In this document: in pieces, positions 22,002 through 33,671 of the stretch
Layout of the letters: each line of letters begins with the position of its first letter
How positions within the stretch are numbered: the stretch's first letter is position 1
NCBI GenBank assembly: GCA_963854835.1
Contig: OY978525.1
Location: forward strand, 59,966,855 to 60,030,854
DNA from: Megamerina dolium
Lineage: Eukaryota; Arthropoda; Insecta; Diptera; Megamerinidae
Direction: 5' to 3'
Length of the DNA stretch: 64,000 nucleotides
The notes under the pieces: model-generated
Told to the model about the DNA's origin: nothing
Seen by the model: the letters and a program-made list of their open reading frames with translations, nothing else
Database searches by the model: none
Made by a program: the position numbers and the translations under genes

Positions 22002-22826
22002 TGTTGCGAGCCAAAATATGAAATATGCACATATGCATATTTTGCCTCGCGACATATTTCCCGAAATTGGGAACTACATATTTGTCAATACACATACCAA
22101 CATTGCTCGAAGTTGTGATATACACAATCCATACTAATATTACTTATAATTGTGGAATGTCAGAACATTGAGCTAACTGAGTTGCAGTTGGGTGTGAAAA
22201 TGCTGACAAAGCACTTTCCCACTCCATTCGTAGTTCTGCACTTACGTAAGCACACCTGTGTAAGCATACATGATAACTAAAATCACGGGGACTACTCATG
22301 TGTGAGAATATCAAAATGTTGCTTTCTCAAGTAGAATCTACACACGTGGCGAGTGCATCGGTCGGGTACATAAACACATACATACATACACACAAGTGGT
22401 GTGAATATATTATTGTATGTTATATGTTGGTATGTGGGAAGATTGATATGTAGCTAGTGTTAGAAAAATGGCATATAAACTGCCAGCTTACTGAAGGTAG
22501 TGGTTGTTCAGTTGTCAGTCTTACACCGAAGTGTTAGCTTTGAGAAAAAGTGTAAATACTGCGATCCTTACGAGGCCCTCCAGTATTAGTGTAAAGTTTA
22601 AGTAAAAGTGTAAATACTACTATCCTTATGAGGCCCTCCAGTATTAGTGAAAAAGTAAAAAACACCAGCAATAAAGTAGAAACCGCAAGTATCCTTAATA
22701 AAATATAATTGTTTTATTTCAGTCAACGAGTGTGTTAGACTCGAGGGATATTAAAAAGCTTAGGTCTAGGTGTTAATCTTGTGAGCTAGGTACTTAGTAA
22801 GTGTTGTGGAAAAATAGTACACAACA
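22002..22826 (+). repeat. 3' LTR of A1 (complete)
   Basis: It starts TGTTGCGAG and ends ACAACA (inverted TGTTG/CAACA ends). The TATA-like box (CATATAAACTG near 22,470), initiator-like TCAGTTGTCAGTC and two copies of the CTGCGATCC-type element (22559-22583 and a diverged one at 22617-22641) are visible. The second copy is part of a tandem duplication of about 60 bp absent from the 5' LTR. Confidence 0.9.
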
Positions 22827-23122
22827 CAAGATCAATGGTATTAGTAGCATCAAACATCAAGTAGGAACAAACAGCAACTTTCTCAAAGTTGGATATAAAG
22901 AAATAACAGAATACATTACCCGTTCCTAAAGCAGATAAGGAATGTCTGTTATTCCAAAGCATAGTACCTGGAATATTAGAAATATTTTTTTTTTTTTTAA
23001 ATTAATGTAACGCCAAAATTCTTTAGAGTTATTCTTAATATTAGTTTCGAAATTTATAATATACCATTTATATAGAGAATTATCGAGAAAATTAAACTCT
23101 CTCATATAATAAATGTTTATCC
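22827..23122. other. AT-rich spacer
   Basis: No gene recognised. It contains a 14-base T run near 22,986. Confidence 0.5.
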
Positions 23123-23130
23123 GAATAAAG

Positions 23131-24735
23131 CTACTTATTACTTACTTACTTATGTGGCCATAACAACCGAATATCGATTTAGGCCGAATATAATATGCTT
23201 CGCCAGCCATCTCTGTTCTTCGCTAGCTGGCGCCAGTTAGAAATTCCAAGCGCCGTCAGGTTCTCCAGTACTTGGTCTTTCATCGGAGACCATAGGAGGT
23301 TAGGTCTTCCTCTTCTGCGTGGTCCTCCAGCGGGTTCCGAATATAACACCTTTTTAGCTGGAGCGTGTTCTTCCATTCGCTCGACATGACCTAGCCAGCG
23401 CAGCCGCCGATTTTGATGCGTTTTATTATGTCAATATCGGCATACAGCTCGTACAGCTCATGGTTGTACCTTATTCGGTTCTCGCCACCAACGCAAATAG
23501 GTCCAAAGATCTTGCGTAGGACTTTTCTCTCGGAAACTCCAAGCATTCGCTCATCCGAGGTGGAAATTGTCTAGGCTTCAGAGCCATATGTTAGGACAGG
23601 CATGATGAGAGACTTCTAGAGTGTAGTTTTCGTTCTTCGAGGGAGATCTCGACGCGACTCTCTTTCCAACTGAGAATGCTGCACTGACTGCTCGAACACG
23701 CCGATTATGTCAATATCGTCAGCATACGCTAACGGCATGACACTTTTGTTGAAGATAGTGCCATTATGTCGTAGATCAGCAGCTCGTATTATTTTCCCCA
23801 TAATAAGATTGAAGAAGTCGCACGATAACGAATCACCTTGTCTGAAACCCCGTTCTGTATTAAACGGTGCGGAGAGGTCCTTCCAAATTTTCACTGCACA
23901 ACAGGAATTATGCAGTGTCATCCTACAAAGTCGAATGAGCTTTGCAGGAATACCGAACTCAGTCATTGTTGCGTAGAGGTAATCTCTTACCGGACCGTCG
24001 AAAGCGGCTTTATAATCAACAAATAGGTGGTGTGCGTCGACCTGTTTTGCTTGGGTCTTCTCCAGGATTTGGCGCAGTGTGAAAATTTGGTCGATGGTAG
24101 ATTTACAAGGTCTGAAGCCACACTGATAAGGTCCAATCAGTTTGTGTAGCATGGGCTTCAATCTTTCACACAATAGGCTCGATAGGACCTTGTATGCGAT
24201 ACTCAGGAGACTTATTACACGGTAGTTGGCGCAAATTGTGGGGTCTCCTTTTTTATGTACAGGACAGAGAACACTGAGCCTCCAATAATCAGGCATGCTA
24301 TCATTCGACCAAATTCTGCTTATGAGCTGGTGCATGCAGGCGAGCAGCCAGGGGTCATCAATAAAGGGGGTAGTCCGTTTCCGAGGCATTTTTACATTAT
24401 TCATGTGGTGGGTCCCAAACCCAACGCACAACCTCTAACCGAGGAGATTTTCGCCACTCATTTCAGCCGCCTCCCAGCGGGTGCCATTAGGACGTTGCCC
24501 GGTGGTCGCCACGTGGAGGGCCCCCATTAATAATAATGAAGGCGCCATCACATAGTAAACAGAGCAAGCTACATGACTACCCCTCATTAACAAATAGAGG
24601 TATCATCACATAGCGCTTACATCAAACTAAATGACAGCCAGTGAGTTGACTTGCGATGAGTTCAAAAAGGATTGCCCTAGCCCCACCCGGTTGAGGCAGT
24701 TAGACACGTTACCTTGCGAAAACACCACCAGACCT
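23131..24735 (-). mobile_element. RTE-type non-LTR retrotransposon, copy 1, internally deleted
   Basis: It is the reverse complement of parts of RTE copy 3 (49,464-52,820). GAATAAAG at 23123-23130 and 24736-24743 is an apparent TSD. The 3' end carries a TAAG-type microsatellite tail (23,131-23,155), and the 5' end matches the start of copy 3 (GGTCTGGTGGTGTTTTCGC). Two internal deletions are visible: the whole endonuclease region is lost near 24,345, and the region between the RT palm and thumb is lost near 23,640. Confidence 0.85.
23160..24431 (-). pseudogene. RTE copy 1 reverse transcriptase remnant
   Basis: The start peptide (MPRKRTTPFIDD) is fused directly to the RT at LLACMHQLISRIWSNDSM, marking the endonuclease deletion. 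RT motifs then follow: VLCPVHKKGDPTICANYR, GPYQCGFRPCKSTIDQIF, FVDYKAAFD, GFRQGDSLSCDFFN and the catalytic LAYADDIDIIG near 23,710. The frame is then joined to RRTKTTL by the second deletion. The end of the protein (EEHAPAKKVLYSEPAGGPRRRGRPN, then ISNWRQLAKNRDGW) is at 23,179-23,376, outside the main frame. It cannot produce a functional enzyme. Confidence 0.85.
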
Positions 24736-24743
24736 GAATAAAG

Positions 24744-25164
24744 TAATTTTCTTATTTCTAAGATTTTTCAATCTTTTGAGCTCAGACGTAACTTATATTT
24801 TGTTCGATTTAAATAGTGACTTGAATAAGTTTTCCCAATTTATGTTCGCTATTTCCTTATTTAACATATCACAGTCTCACAAAATATATTTGAAACTGAG
24901 GAGTTAATTATTTGACGCTATATGTGGCGAAAATTTATAAAATTTAAGATAAATAGATAGCTGAACATGATGCATATCAGACGTAGGTATCGGAAAAGCG
25001 ACTTCTTTGATAGAAAAGTTAATATTGTATTATTAGACTACTTATGAACACTAAATCCAATAATCTATTTAGCTTATTTGAGCAATCATTAATTCGTACA
25101 AGATCAAGGTCTAGGAAAGCATTAGATGGAGTAAAAGCAGCACTATCATTAAAGTAACTTCAAT
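24744..25164. other. AT-rich spacer
   Basis: No gene or known repeat recognised. Confidence 0.45.
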
Positions 25165-25527
25165 TTAATTTACATAAATTAAAATTTGTTTTATATAATT
25201 CGAATGAACTTTTTGGGAGAATATAGGAAACACATATGAGCAGCTACTCAGCGAATTTGCTTTGGACCGAACTCCAGAAGCATTTTGGTAATAGATTTTT
25301 ATTGCATTAGTGCAGATGTTATCATTCCATGCTTCCACATTCTGATACCACATATCATTCATGTTTGAGTTACCTATCTTAGCTATGCAGACAGAAAAAA
25401 AAGGGTGAACTTTTATATCAGTAAGCCAATTCCAACGATTAAGTAGAGTGTTGAAATGAGATGGCGAAATGCCTAATTTGAAATTAATTCGATTTACAGC
25501 ATCAATATCCACATCTCTTTTTATCAA
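25165..25527 (-). pseudogene. Possible non-LTR ORF1/ORF2 junction remnant
   Basis: A 120-codon frame on the minus strand contains KIYYQNASGVRSKANSL. This resembles the YQNVRGLRTK start of the endonuclease in jockey/CR1-type ORF2, preceded by an unrecognised Trp-containing region. The similarity ends after about 20 residues. It could be a small relic of a non-LTR element or chance. No other domain is seen, and I do not assign a function. Confidence 0.3.
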
Positions 25528-25773
25528 TTTATAGCATGTCAGGAAATTTTTATCAACACCAGCATGCTCAGCTACATAGTTGATTAAAATATTATATTAT
25601 TTAAAAATAAATATTATTTATTTAAAAAAATAGATGCAGCCACCTTTACGAAACCGATGGCAAGTTCATTGTATTATAATAATAGAATTAACGGCAACAG
25701 TAACTACAACTTCATTAGATGTGGAGTGGTTAGGAACAGCATCAAATATCAGCAGCAACAACACCTACTTGTA

Positions 25774-27061
25774 AAGGGTTATCCATTTCGCGGTTTCAAA
25801 AGTATAGGGCTAGAATTCGACAGCTGTCAAACTGAGTTGTTAAAACAATTTTTCTTTTTCAGTTCAAAGTCTGACATTTGCGAAAATGGATCGCTTAACT
25901 ATCGCACAACGCATTAAAATTGTAAAAACCTACTACAAAAATGGTGATTCTGCCACAGCCACATATCGTGCTTTAAGAGGAGATTATGGTTTACATAATC
26001 GTCCAACTACGCAAGCAATTGGCAAAATTGTGAAGAAATATGAAGAGACTGGATCGGTTACAGATATTGTAAGACCTGTGCATCATCGTTTCGCTCGTAC
26101 CACCGAAAATATCGCTGCTGTAAGTGAAAGTGTTGCCGAAGACCCGAATGTGTCGATTCCTCGTCGTTCTCAGGAATTAGGACTGTCTTACGGCACATTA
26201 TGGCGTATTTTGCATTTGGATCTACACCTACATCCATATAAAATCCAGCTCATACAACAACTGAAGCCAGCTGACCATTCACAACGTCGTAGATACGTCG
26301 AATGGGTGCTTGAACAACAGGCGGTGGACGGCGATTTTTCGAACAAAATTTTCTTTAGCGACGAAGCACATGTCTCACTCGGTGGGTATGTTAACAAACA
26401 AAATTGTCGTATTTGGGGTTCTGAGAATCCTCAAGTAATTGAAGAGAGGCCACTACATCCACAAAAAGTCACTGCTTGGTGCGCTCTTTGGTCCGGAGAT
26501 TTGATTGGGCCTTACTTCTTCGAAAACGACGATGGAACGACTGTCACCGTCAATTCGGAGCGTTATGGTCATATGATAACCGACTTTTTTTTTGCCTGCT
26601 ATTGAAGAATACGACTTAGAGAATATGTGGTTTCAACAAGACGGTGCCACATGCCACACAACTCGAGCGAATATGGCTTTATTGCAAGAGAAATTTTCTG
26701 GCCGCGTAATTTCTCGTCGTGGCGATATCAAGTGGCCACCAAGATCATGCGATTTGACACCGCTTGACTTTTTTTATGGGGCTATGCGAAAGACCGTGTT
26801 TATGCAGATAAACCTTTAACTCTTGAGCACCTAAAAACCGTTCGTCACGTTATGGCTGAGATACCGCCCAATATGGTCGAAAATTACCTCAAAAGAATCG
26901 ATGCTTGCAACAATTCGCGTGGTGGTCATTTAAATGATGTAGTATTTCACACATAATGTCAACGTTCAAACTTTATAATAAAAAAGAAATATCATGATAA
27001 AAAATATTTTATATGTGTTTTATTTACATTTACTTTTGAAACCGCAAAATGGATAACCCTT
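25774..27061 (+). mobile_element. Mariner-like transposon of the DD41D type, full length
   Basis: The 1,288-bp element has terminal inverted repeats of about 31 bp with one mismatch (AAGGGTTATCCATTT... at the left, reverse complement at the right), flanked by TA on both sides. It carries one transposase gene. The spacing between the second and third catalytic Asp is 41 residues, the DD41D (rosa-like) class. It inserted in one unit of a short imperfect direct repeat (25,748 and 27,126). Confidence 0.9.
25886..26956 (+). pseudogene. DD41D mariner-like transposase, two homopolymer frameshifts
   Basis: ATG 25886 opens a helix-turn-helix region (LTIAQRIKIVKTYYKNGDS, then a second helical part). 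It is followed by the RNase H-fold catalytic domain: FFSDEAHVSLGGYVNK (first Asp, near 26,355), WFQQDGATCHTT (second Asp, near 26,635) and PPRSCDLTPLDFF (third Asp, near 26,765). The protein ends at TAA 26954-26956. The expected length is about 355 residues, close to mariner transposases. Two +1/-1 shifts break it, both in T runs: at about 26,585-26,592 and at about 26,769-26,775. Outside these the frame is open and the catalytic triad is complete. It is either a recent pseudogene or a product of homopolymer sequencing errors. Confidence 0.85.
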
Positions 27062-27063
27062 TA

Positions 27064-27614
27064 TATTAGTTTGCAGTTGTTGATGAAAATATTGATTATT
27101 TGTTGATTTGTTTATCTGAACACATATCAGCAGCAACAACATCTATGTTAATTTGCTGTTGCTGATGAGAATGTTGATTAATAAGGGCACTCTCAGATAA
27201 TCTCTTATATGAAGATGATTGACAGCGATAATTCAAGAGCATAGGACGTTTGTTATTGGTATTAATTCAGCGAGGTAGAGAAGGTGACGAATTAGAAATA
27301 CTGCTTCATCTAACACTGTGCACTTTTGAGTCAATGACCTTTGATTTAGAGCGCGTAATACCAACATTACTTTTATAATTGTTATTACTAAGGACTAAGG
27401 TGTATTGTTCGCATCACTTATAATGAGCAATTTTAAGAGAGTTAAAAATTGATTTCATATTGTACAAACGTCAATATTTTAGAGGCAGATTAACGCAGGG
27501 TCATTAACACAAAAATCACATTTGTATATAATGTTGTTGTTTGATTTCAACAAACTCAAACAACTAGCATGATTCCGCAGCAGGGACCACACAACAACTG
27601 CTCGCTTCCTCCAT

Positions 27615-27618
<4 letters not shown>
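27064..27618. other. Spacer with short direct repeat
   Basis: No gene. A block starting ATCAGCAGCAACAACA at 27,126 repeats the sequence that surrounds the DD41D insertion site at 25,748. Confidence 0.5.
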
Positions 27619-28094
<476 letters not shown>

Positions 28095-28117
28095 CGCTCT
28101 CTCAATAGGCAGGTCGT

Positions 28118-31100
28118 TCAAGTAGAAAATCCCATGCCAAATAGGCACTTTTCATGAAGAGTTTTTACTAAAGCTTTCGTCATAACATCGGCAATCATTT
28201 CTTGTGAAGATACGTGCTTCAAAGCAAACATCCCAGCACCAACCGATTCACGAACGAAGTGATGTTTAATGTCGATGTGTTTGGTGCGAGCATGAAAAAC
28301 AGGATTACTTGCTAAATATTGCGCTCCGTGGTTATCGACGAATATAGTTGTACTAGCAAACTCTTGCAAGCTGAGCTCGTTCAAAAGGCTTCTTAAGTAA
28401 AGGGCTTCTTTTGCAGCTTCGGCTAAGCTGATGTATTCAGCCTCGGTGGAAGACAAAGCCACTGTGCGCTGTTTTTGAGATTTCCATGCCACGGCAGCAC
28501 CGCTGAGCAAAAAAATATATCCCGTATAAGAACGTCGATCTATGGTGCAACCGCCCCAGTCGGCATCAGAGTAGCCCACTAAAGGACTTTTAGTTTTTCT
28601 ATACACCAATCCTCTTTTTGCAGTGCCAGCTAAATATCTCAAAACTCTTTTAGCAGCTGTCCAATGGCTTATAGACGGGTTGTTTACAAACTGAGCTAGT
28701 CTTGCGACTGATGTTTAATGCTTTGAATACTTTTCGTACTGCGCGATGCTATCAGCAGATCGTCTACGTATACCAACAGCAAAATAAAGTTATTATTAAG
28801 CGTACCATAAAAGAGGCATGGCTCATTTTTAGTAGGTGTGAGACCTATCTCCATAAGTTTTGCAGTTAGTTTAATATTCCATTGACGCCCAGCCTGTTTT
28901 AGACCGTATAAAGCTTTCTTCAGCTTACACACGCTGGTGCCATCCTGCAAATCATGCAACATCCTGCTGGCTCGGTCGCCAATATGAGTATTCTCACCTT
29001 GCTTTAAAACAATACGTTCCAACATCTCATTCAAAGTCTCCGGTACTTTCATAAAAACATCTTCATCCAAAGAACTATTTAAATATGCCGTCACAACATC
29101 AAATTGCCATATCTTCATATCAAACTGCATTGCTAAAGCCAACATTAGCCTTAATGTGTCCAACCTAGCAACTGGAGCGAACGTTTGATGGTAATTGACA
29201 CCATACTTCTGGCTGTAGCCTTTAGCTACAAGGCGGGCTTTACGTCGCTCAATTTTACCTCCCGCTCCATACTTGTTCGTGAGTACGAATCGGCAACCCA
29301 CGAGGCTCTCGTTATTCTCGCTCTGTACAATATCAAACGTATCATTATGAAGAAGACTCGTCACTTCTGACTCAATTGCGTCTTTCCATTCTTCACATGC
29401 GGGCCCCTTCAAAGCACTTCGCAGCTCAATTTCTGCCACACCAGCAAAAACATCATCATCAATGTCATCAGATTCGCCTTCTGACTCTGTACGCGGCTCA
29501 TTTTCTTTTTCTACAGTTACTGTGCGTGAGCGAAGAAAAATTCTACGGGGACGCCCTCTGCCTCCAGTGCGCAGTAACTTTGGCCTACCAGGAGCTCGGA
29601 TTGCTTCTTCTTGTACGCTCTCACAAACCTCCGAACTAAGCTCTCTCTCACTACTCTGATTGCAAGGAGAAAATTCGACAAATCTGCGGTTATTCGAATC
29701 GTTATGCATATCTTCGTCTAGATCGTGCGGCAACAAAAATTCTTCAATAGTGGTGGAGTCTGGTAATTTTTGTTGAGCCATTTCCAAAAACTTGACATCT
29801 CGTGCACATATGAATTGATGCTTGCTAGGAACCCATATTCGGTAACCCTTCCTGTCCCTCGGATATCCGACGAATACACCTTCAACAGCTCTAGGCGCCA
29901 GCTTTGACTTTCCAGGAACCCTGTCAAGAACCATTACCTTGGACCCAAAAATTCTGAAGTAATTTAACTCCGGCTTTTCTCTATGTAATTTTTCATACGG
30001 AGTCTTCCAGCTTAAAACACTTGTGGGGCATCTATTTCGTATGTAGCTGGCGGTAGCTATGGCCTCTGACCAGAAAGACGCGCCCAATCCAGATTGTAAT
30101 AGAAGACACCTCGCCATGTCCAAAAGTGTGCGATTCATGCGCTCCGAAACTCCGTTTTGCTCTGGAGTACGGGGAATGCTCAGTCTTCTAGTGATGCCAT
30201 TATCTGAAAGATACTGATCAAAAACATTATTACTATACTCACGACCGTTATCGCTTTGCAGGAATTTTATTTTCTGGCCTGTTTGCCTCTCAATGTGTTG
30301 CTTATACAGCTTAAAAGCCTCAAAAACGCCAGACTTTTGACGCAAAAAGTTCACTTCGCACCACCTGGTGCTGTCATCAATGAAAGTCACAAAATATTTT
30401 GCGCGACAGGATGATTCTTCCCTAAATGGACCAACCACGTCAGAATGCACAATCTTCAGCAGCTCACAGCACGGTTGGCGTCCTTTCTTAAATGGTAATG
30501 CAGTCATTTTTGCTCTTAAGCAAACCTCACAGCTTGCTAGCTCTTTAGCATCGGCAAAAGCTGTTGCAGGCAGCACTCCATCGCGTATTGCTCTGGTTAA
30601 ATCTTTTCCGTTCAGATGTCCCAAACGCCAGTGCCACTTCAACAGTTCGGAGCACTGCGCTTGGGCCGCAGCACACTCACTGCTCTCGCGCACGTAGTAC
30701 AAGTCCCTTTTTCGATCTGCGATCAGTGTTGTATTTCCATTTTCATCGCTCACATAAGCGCCATCTTTGAAAAATGTCACCTTATGCCCTTTGTCGGTGA
30801 TTTTGGCCACCGAAATAAGGTTAGTGCGCAAATCAGGAACAAATAGTGTATTTTCAAATTTAATCTGCTCTGGCCCATTACAACCAGCCACGGATAAATA
30901 AACTGCTCCTTGGCCTCTGACATCTGCAGAAGCCTGACTTGCAAGATTCAGTCTTGCCTGAGACGCATTTTGAATATTCGTGAAGGTATTAACATCGCCA
31001 CATAAATGCGCAGTACATACACTGTCAAGAATCCACATGCGCTTCACACGTGCTGTATCGACGGCACACGCCTCCTCTATCGAGGCATTATAACACGCAG

Positions 31101-31890
31101 CGTAAGATTCGTTTACGTTATGCACGGACTTCTTCGAAGAATAGTCACCATCTGCTTTCTTTGCATTGCAAGCATTCGCCTTTTGTCCCAGCGCACCACA
31201 CTTGAAACACTTAAAACCGCCTTTAAAAGTACTCTTACCCTTATCTTTCATAGTTCTTCTACGAGCGTGAGCACTAGGGCCAGCCGTCATCGCTACAACT
31301 ACGTTTCCAGGTGCTTGTTTGCGCGCCTCGCTCTTCTCAATAATCTTTACCTTCAACACCTCAGCATCTGGCAATTCGTCTCGGGATTCGATGGCGCATC
31401 GGAAATTTTCATAGGACGAAGGTAGACTGTATAGCAACATGATGGACAATAAGTCTCCGTTAATTGGTACATTCATACTCTCCAGCTTATCCACAGCATC
31501 AAAAAACTTCGCAATATACTCCCTCACATCGTCACCTTCGTTAAGCTTTTGCAACATAAGCTGCTTTAGAAGCGTCGCCTTACGCGCAGGACCTTTCGAT
31601 GCGTATATTGATTGTAGCTTAAGCCATACTTCTCGCGATGTCTCGCACCCTCGAATCTGCTTAAGCTCCACTGGTTGAATAGAGAGAATCAAGTCCGCCT
31701 TCGCCTTTTTGTCGAGCTTTAACCATGCATTTTTCGCAGCCTCCTCTGCTGGCATTAAGCATGTGCCATTCACATAATCCCAGAGGTCGTTTTTAACGAG
31801 GAGCGCCTCTACTTGTAAGGACCATGTGTCGAAATTATCTTTGGACAGCAGCTCAATGCGAGAGGAGCTAGTCACAGAACTAGACGCCAT
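28118..31890 (-). pseudogene. Copia gag-pol polyprotein, defective
   Basis: The likely start is ATG 31890-31888 (MASSSVTSSS). Gag (about residues 1-210) has the copia-type LSKDNFDTWSLQVEALL opening. The zinc knuckle reads CFKCGALGQKANAC, with Gln in place of the His ligand. The protease box is WILDSVCTAH, where the usual DSG is DSV. The integrase has HWRLGHLN...CEVC, VHSDVVGPF, LQSDNGREY and PEQNGVSERMNR, all expected residues. The RT has WQFDVVTAYLNSS and the catalytic YVDD near 28,770. Just after it, near 28,705, the sequence jumps with a frame change to the RNase H lead-in (LAQFVNNPSISHWTAAKRVLRYLAGT), a loss of roughly 100 codons. RNase H is otherwise intact to 28,118 (YSDADWGG, STEAEY, VDNHGAQ). 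Confidence 0.9.
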
Positions 31891-32047
31891 CTTCAAATCT
31901 TCAAAACCGGTGTATCAATGAGATCACGTTTCTCAATATTAACCTCAATAATATTATTTTTATTTTCCGCGATCTTTGCTAATTCCTCAACTTCGATATC
32001 ACTCATAATACACGAAAACTATTTTTAAAAAAAGAATTTTTATTCTT

Positions 32048-32067
32048 GCATTCCTGGGCCCATAACC
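32048..32067 (-). promoter_or_regulatory. Copia primer-binding site (initiator tRNA-Met type)
   Basis: On the minus strand GGTTATGGGCCCAGGA follows the 5' LTR directly. The TTATGGGCCCAG core is the copia type that pairs with an internal part of initiator tRNA-Met (established for Drosophila copia). Confidence 0.8.
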
Positions 32068-32313
32068 TGTTAGGATTCAAGAATAATAAAATCACTATGA
32101 TGCAGTAAAAATAAGAAGCGTCCGTTTAGTTCAAGTGCTTTATTGAGAGTACAAGTTGCAAAAACATTTAACAATGTTAGAATTCCATTTGGTACAGAAA
32201 AAATGAGAAACAGTTATAAGAGACTGAGTAAAAAGAGAATAGAAAAAGAACGGTATATGCAAGTGTGCATATGTACGACATGCTTAGTGCCTGTTACAGA
32301 AATTTCTCCAACA
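32068..32313 (-). repeat. Copia 5' LTR
   Basis: A 246-bp partner of 27,849-28,094, with the same TG...CA ends. Confidence 0.9.
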
Positions 32314-32318
32314 ATATA

Positions 32319-32647
32319 TATATTTGAATCAACTTTATTTTGTACAACTATATACCGCAAGAATTTATTAAATCAACTCTGTTTACAATCAACTATTTAC
32401 AATGACTCTTTTAATGTACTCGCGCGATCCCTTTCGGGATTTGATTGATTGATTTGTCAACAACTGGTCCTATTTTTACTCTGTGACAACACTCCTGAAT
32501 CTTCCTTTATCGAGATTCTTCTTTTTCTTTCTCGTTGGTGTGTTCTGGTTATCGCCTATTTCTTTTTTGTAGACATTCGTTTCGATGTTGCCAATATTCG
32601 TGTCATTCACAATAGTGATGAGTCACCAACCATCGATATTCGCTACA
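32319..32647 (-). repeat. C1 3' LTR (partial) with adjoining polypurine tract
   Basis: The minus-strand LTR starts TGTAGCGAATATCG at 32,647, right after the purine-rich AAGAGGAGGGCAG (32,648-32,660). Its later part matches the 5' LTR (GAGTTGATTAAATAA, TACAAAATAA), but the last 35 or so bases are missing. Confidence 0.7.
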
Positions 32648-32779
32648 CTGCCCTCCTCTTAACCTTATTCGCCCCTTATTGCTTTCAAGTTATACCTATC
32701 TTATCGCTTATCATTTGCGACCGCTCTCAGATGAACTGAGTTTCCAAAAATTGCCATTGACGGTGTAGTAGCCGTCATA

Positions 32780-32813
32780 TCATGTTGTGCGCATCGATAT
32801 GCGCACATCATGA
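32780..32813. repeat. Hairpin with 15-bp arms in C1 3' region
   Basis: Arms 32780-32794 and 32799-32813 (TCATGTTGTGCGCAT and its complement, one mismatch) are separated by CGAT. It sits between the integrase end and the polypurine tract. Confidence 0.8.
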
Positions 32814-32830
32814 ACATCGGTATATGTACA

Positions 32831-33671
32831 TCAGTCTCTTTGGTATTTATCCACGGCTCTTCTCAAGTATTCCTCAGAGCTACGGTTAAATCGTTCTACC
32901 ATGCCATCAGATTGCGGATGCAAAGGTGTTGTACGAGTTTTGTATATATTCAATATACGAGACATCTCTTGGAATACAACTGGTTCGAAATTTCGACCTT
33001 GGTCTGAGTGTAACTCAATCGGTACACCAAAACGAGTAATCCATTGGTTGACGAATACATCGGCAACTGTACTATCTTCTTGATTTGGAATGGGGTATAC
33101 TTCAGTCCACTTACTGAAGTAATCTATAACCACCAGAACATACTTGATCACTGAGTTGCTTATTGGAAATGGCCCAGCTATGACTAATAGCAATTCGCTC
33201 AAATGAAGCACCCTCGGTGTATTGGTGCATCTTACCTTAGACTTTTCTTAGTGGGACCTTTGGCCATTGCACATTGCTTACACTTCCTAATTCAATCAGC
33301 GACATGGTCGTGGCATCTAATCCAATAAAATCCTTCCTTTTTTTCTCGACGGTTTTGGTGATTCCAAAATGCCCTCCACTGGAGGCATTGTGATACTCAG
33401 CTATCACTTCATTTATTCTGGCCTTGGGTACCACTAGAAGATCATTAGTGATTTTTCCATCTGTACTTTCCCATGTTCGGAATAAACATCCGTCTCGTAA
33501 GTGCAGGGTGTGCCACTGCGCCCAGTATGCCTTTGCTATTGGACTCTCATTAGCCATATTATGCCAATCTGGACGTATGCCCTGCTCCTTGTATTCCATA
33601 AGCTTTACGAGATCTGGGTCATTCCGCTGATCTTCTTGCACTTGTTCGGTGATCCATGACTCCTCCGTCAA
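32831..33671 (-). pseudogene. C1 integrase remnant
   Basis: The zinc-binding region (33,671-33,237) includes EYHNASSGGHFGITKTVEK, as in gypsy integrases, but the Cys pair downstream is degraded. The core (33,211-32,831) has VLVVIDYFSKWTEVYPI, the HSDQGRNFEPVVFQEM block and PLHPQSDGMVERFNRS, giving the second Asp and the Glu. The frame breaks between the two at about 33,220. The protein stops at 32,831 soon after the core, so the C-terminal domain is missing. Confidence 0.85.

Larger units (their letters stand above)
9434..22826 (+). mobile_element. Ty3/gypsy retrotransposon family A, copy A1 (host of nested insertions)
   Basis: The ends are matching LTRs (9,434-10,125 and 22,002-22,826). A tRNA-Ser-type primer site follows the left LTR and a purine-rich tract precedes the right one. 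The internal order is a gag start, a large deletion, reverse-transcriptase thumb, RNase H, integrase, and then about 3.2 kb of non-coding sequence. A TTAA MITE (12,496-13,231) and an errantivirus (about 14,309-21,000) interrupt the non-coding part. Comparison with copies A2 (40,141 onward) and A3 (minus, 43,801-54,597), which lack both insertions, defines the insertion edges. The left LTR lacks its first 75 or so bases, so no TSD can be checked. Confidence 0.85.

Noticed and set aside
22002..22826. Solo LTR interpretation
   Set aside because: A polypurine tract and family A non-coding sequence directly precede it and match A2 and A3, so it is the 3' LTR of A1.
32143..32448. Frame starting MRVQVAKTFNNVR, also at 27,924
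   Set aside because: It appears twice because it lies within the copia LTRs, opposite to the direction of the element. It has no known domain.
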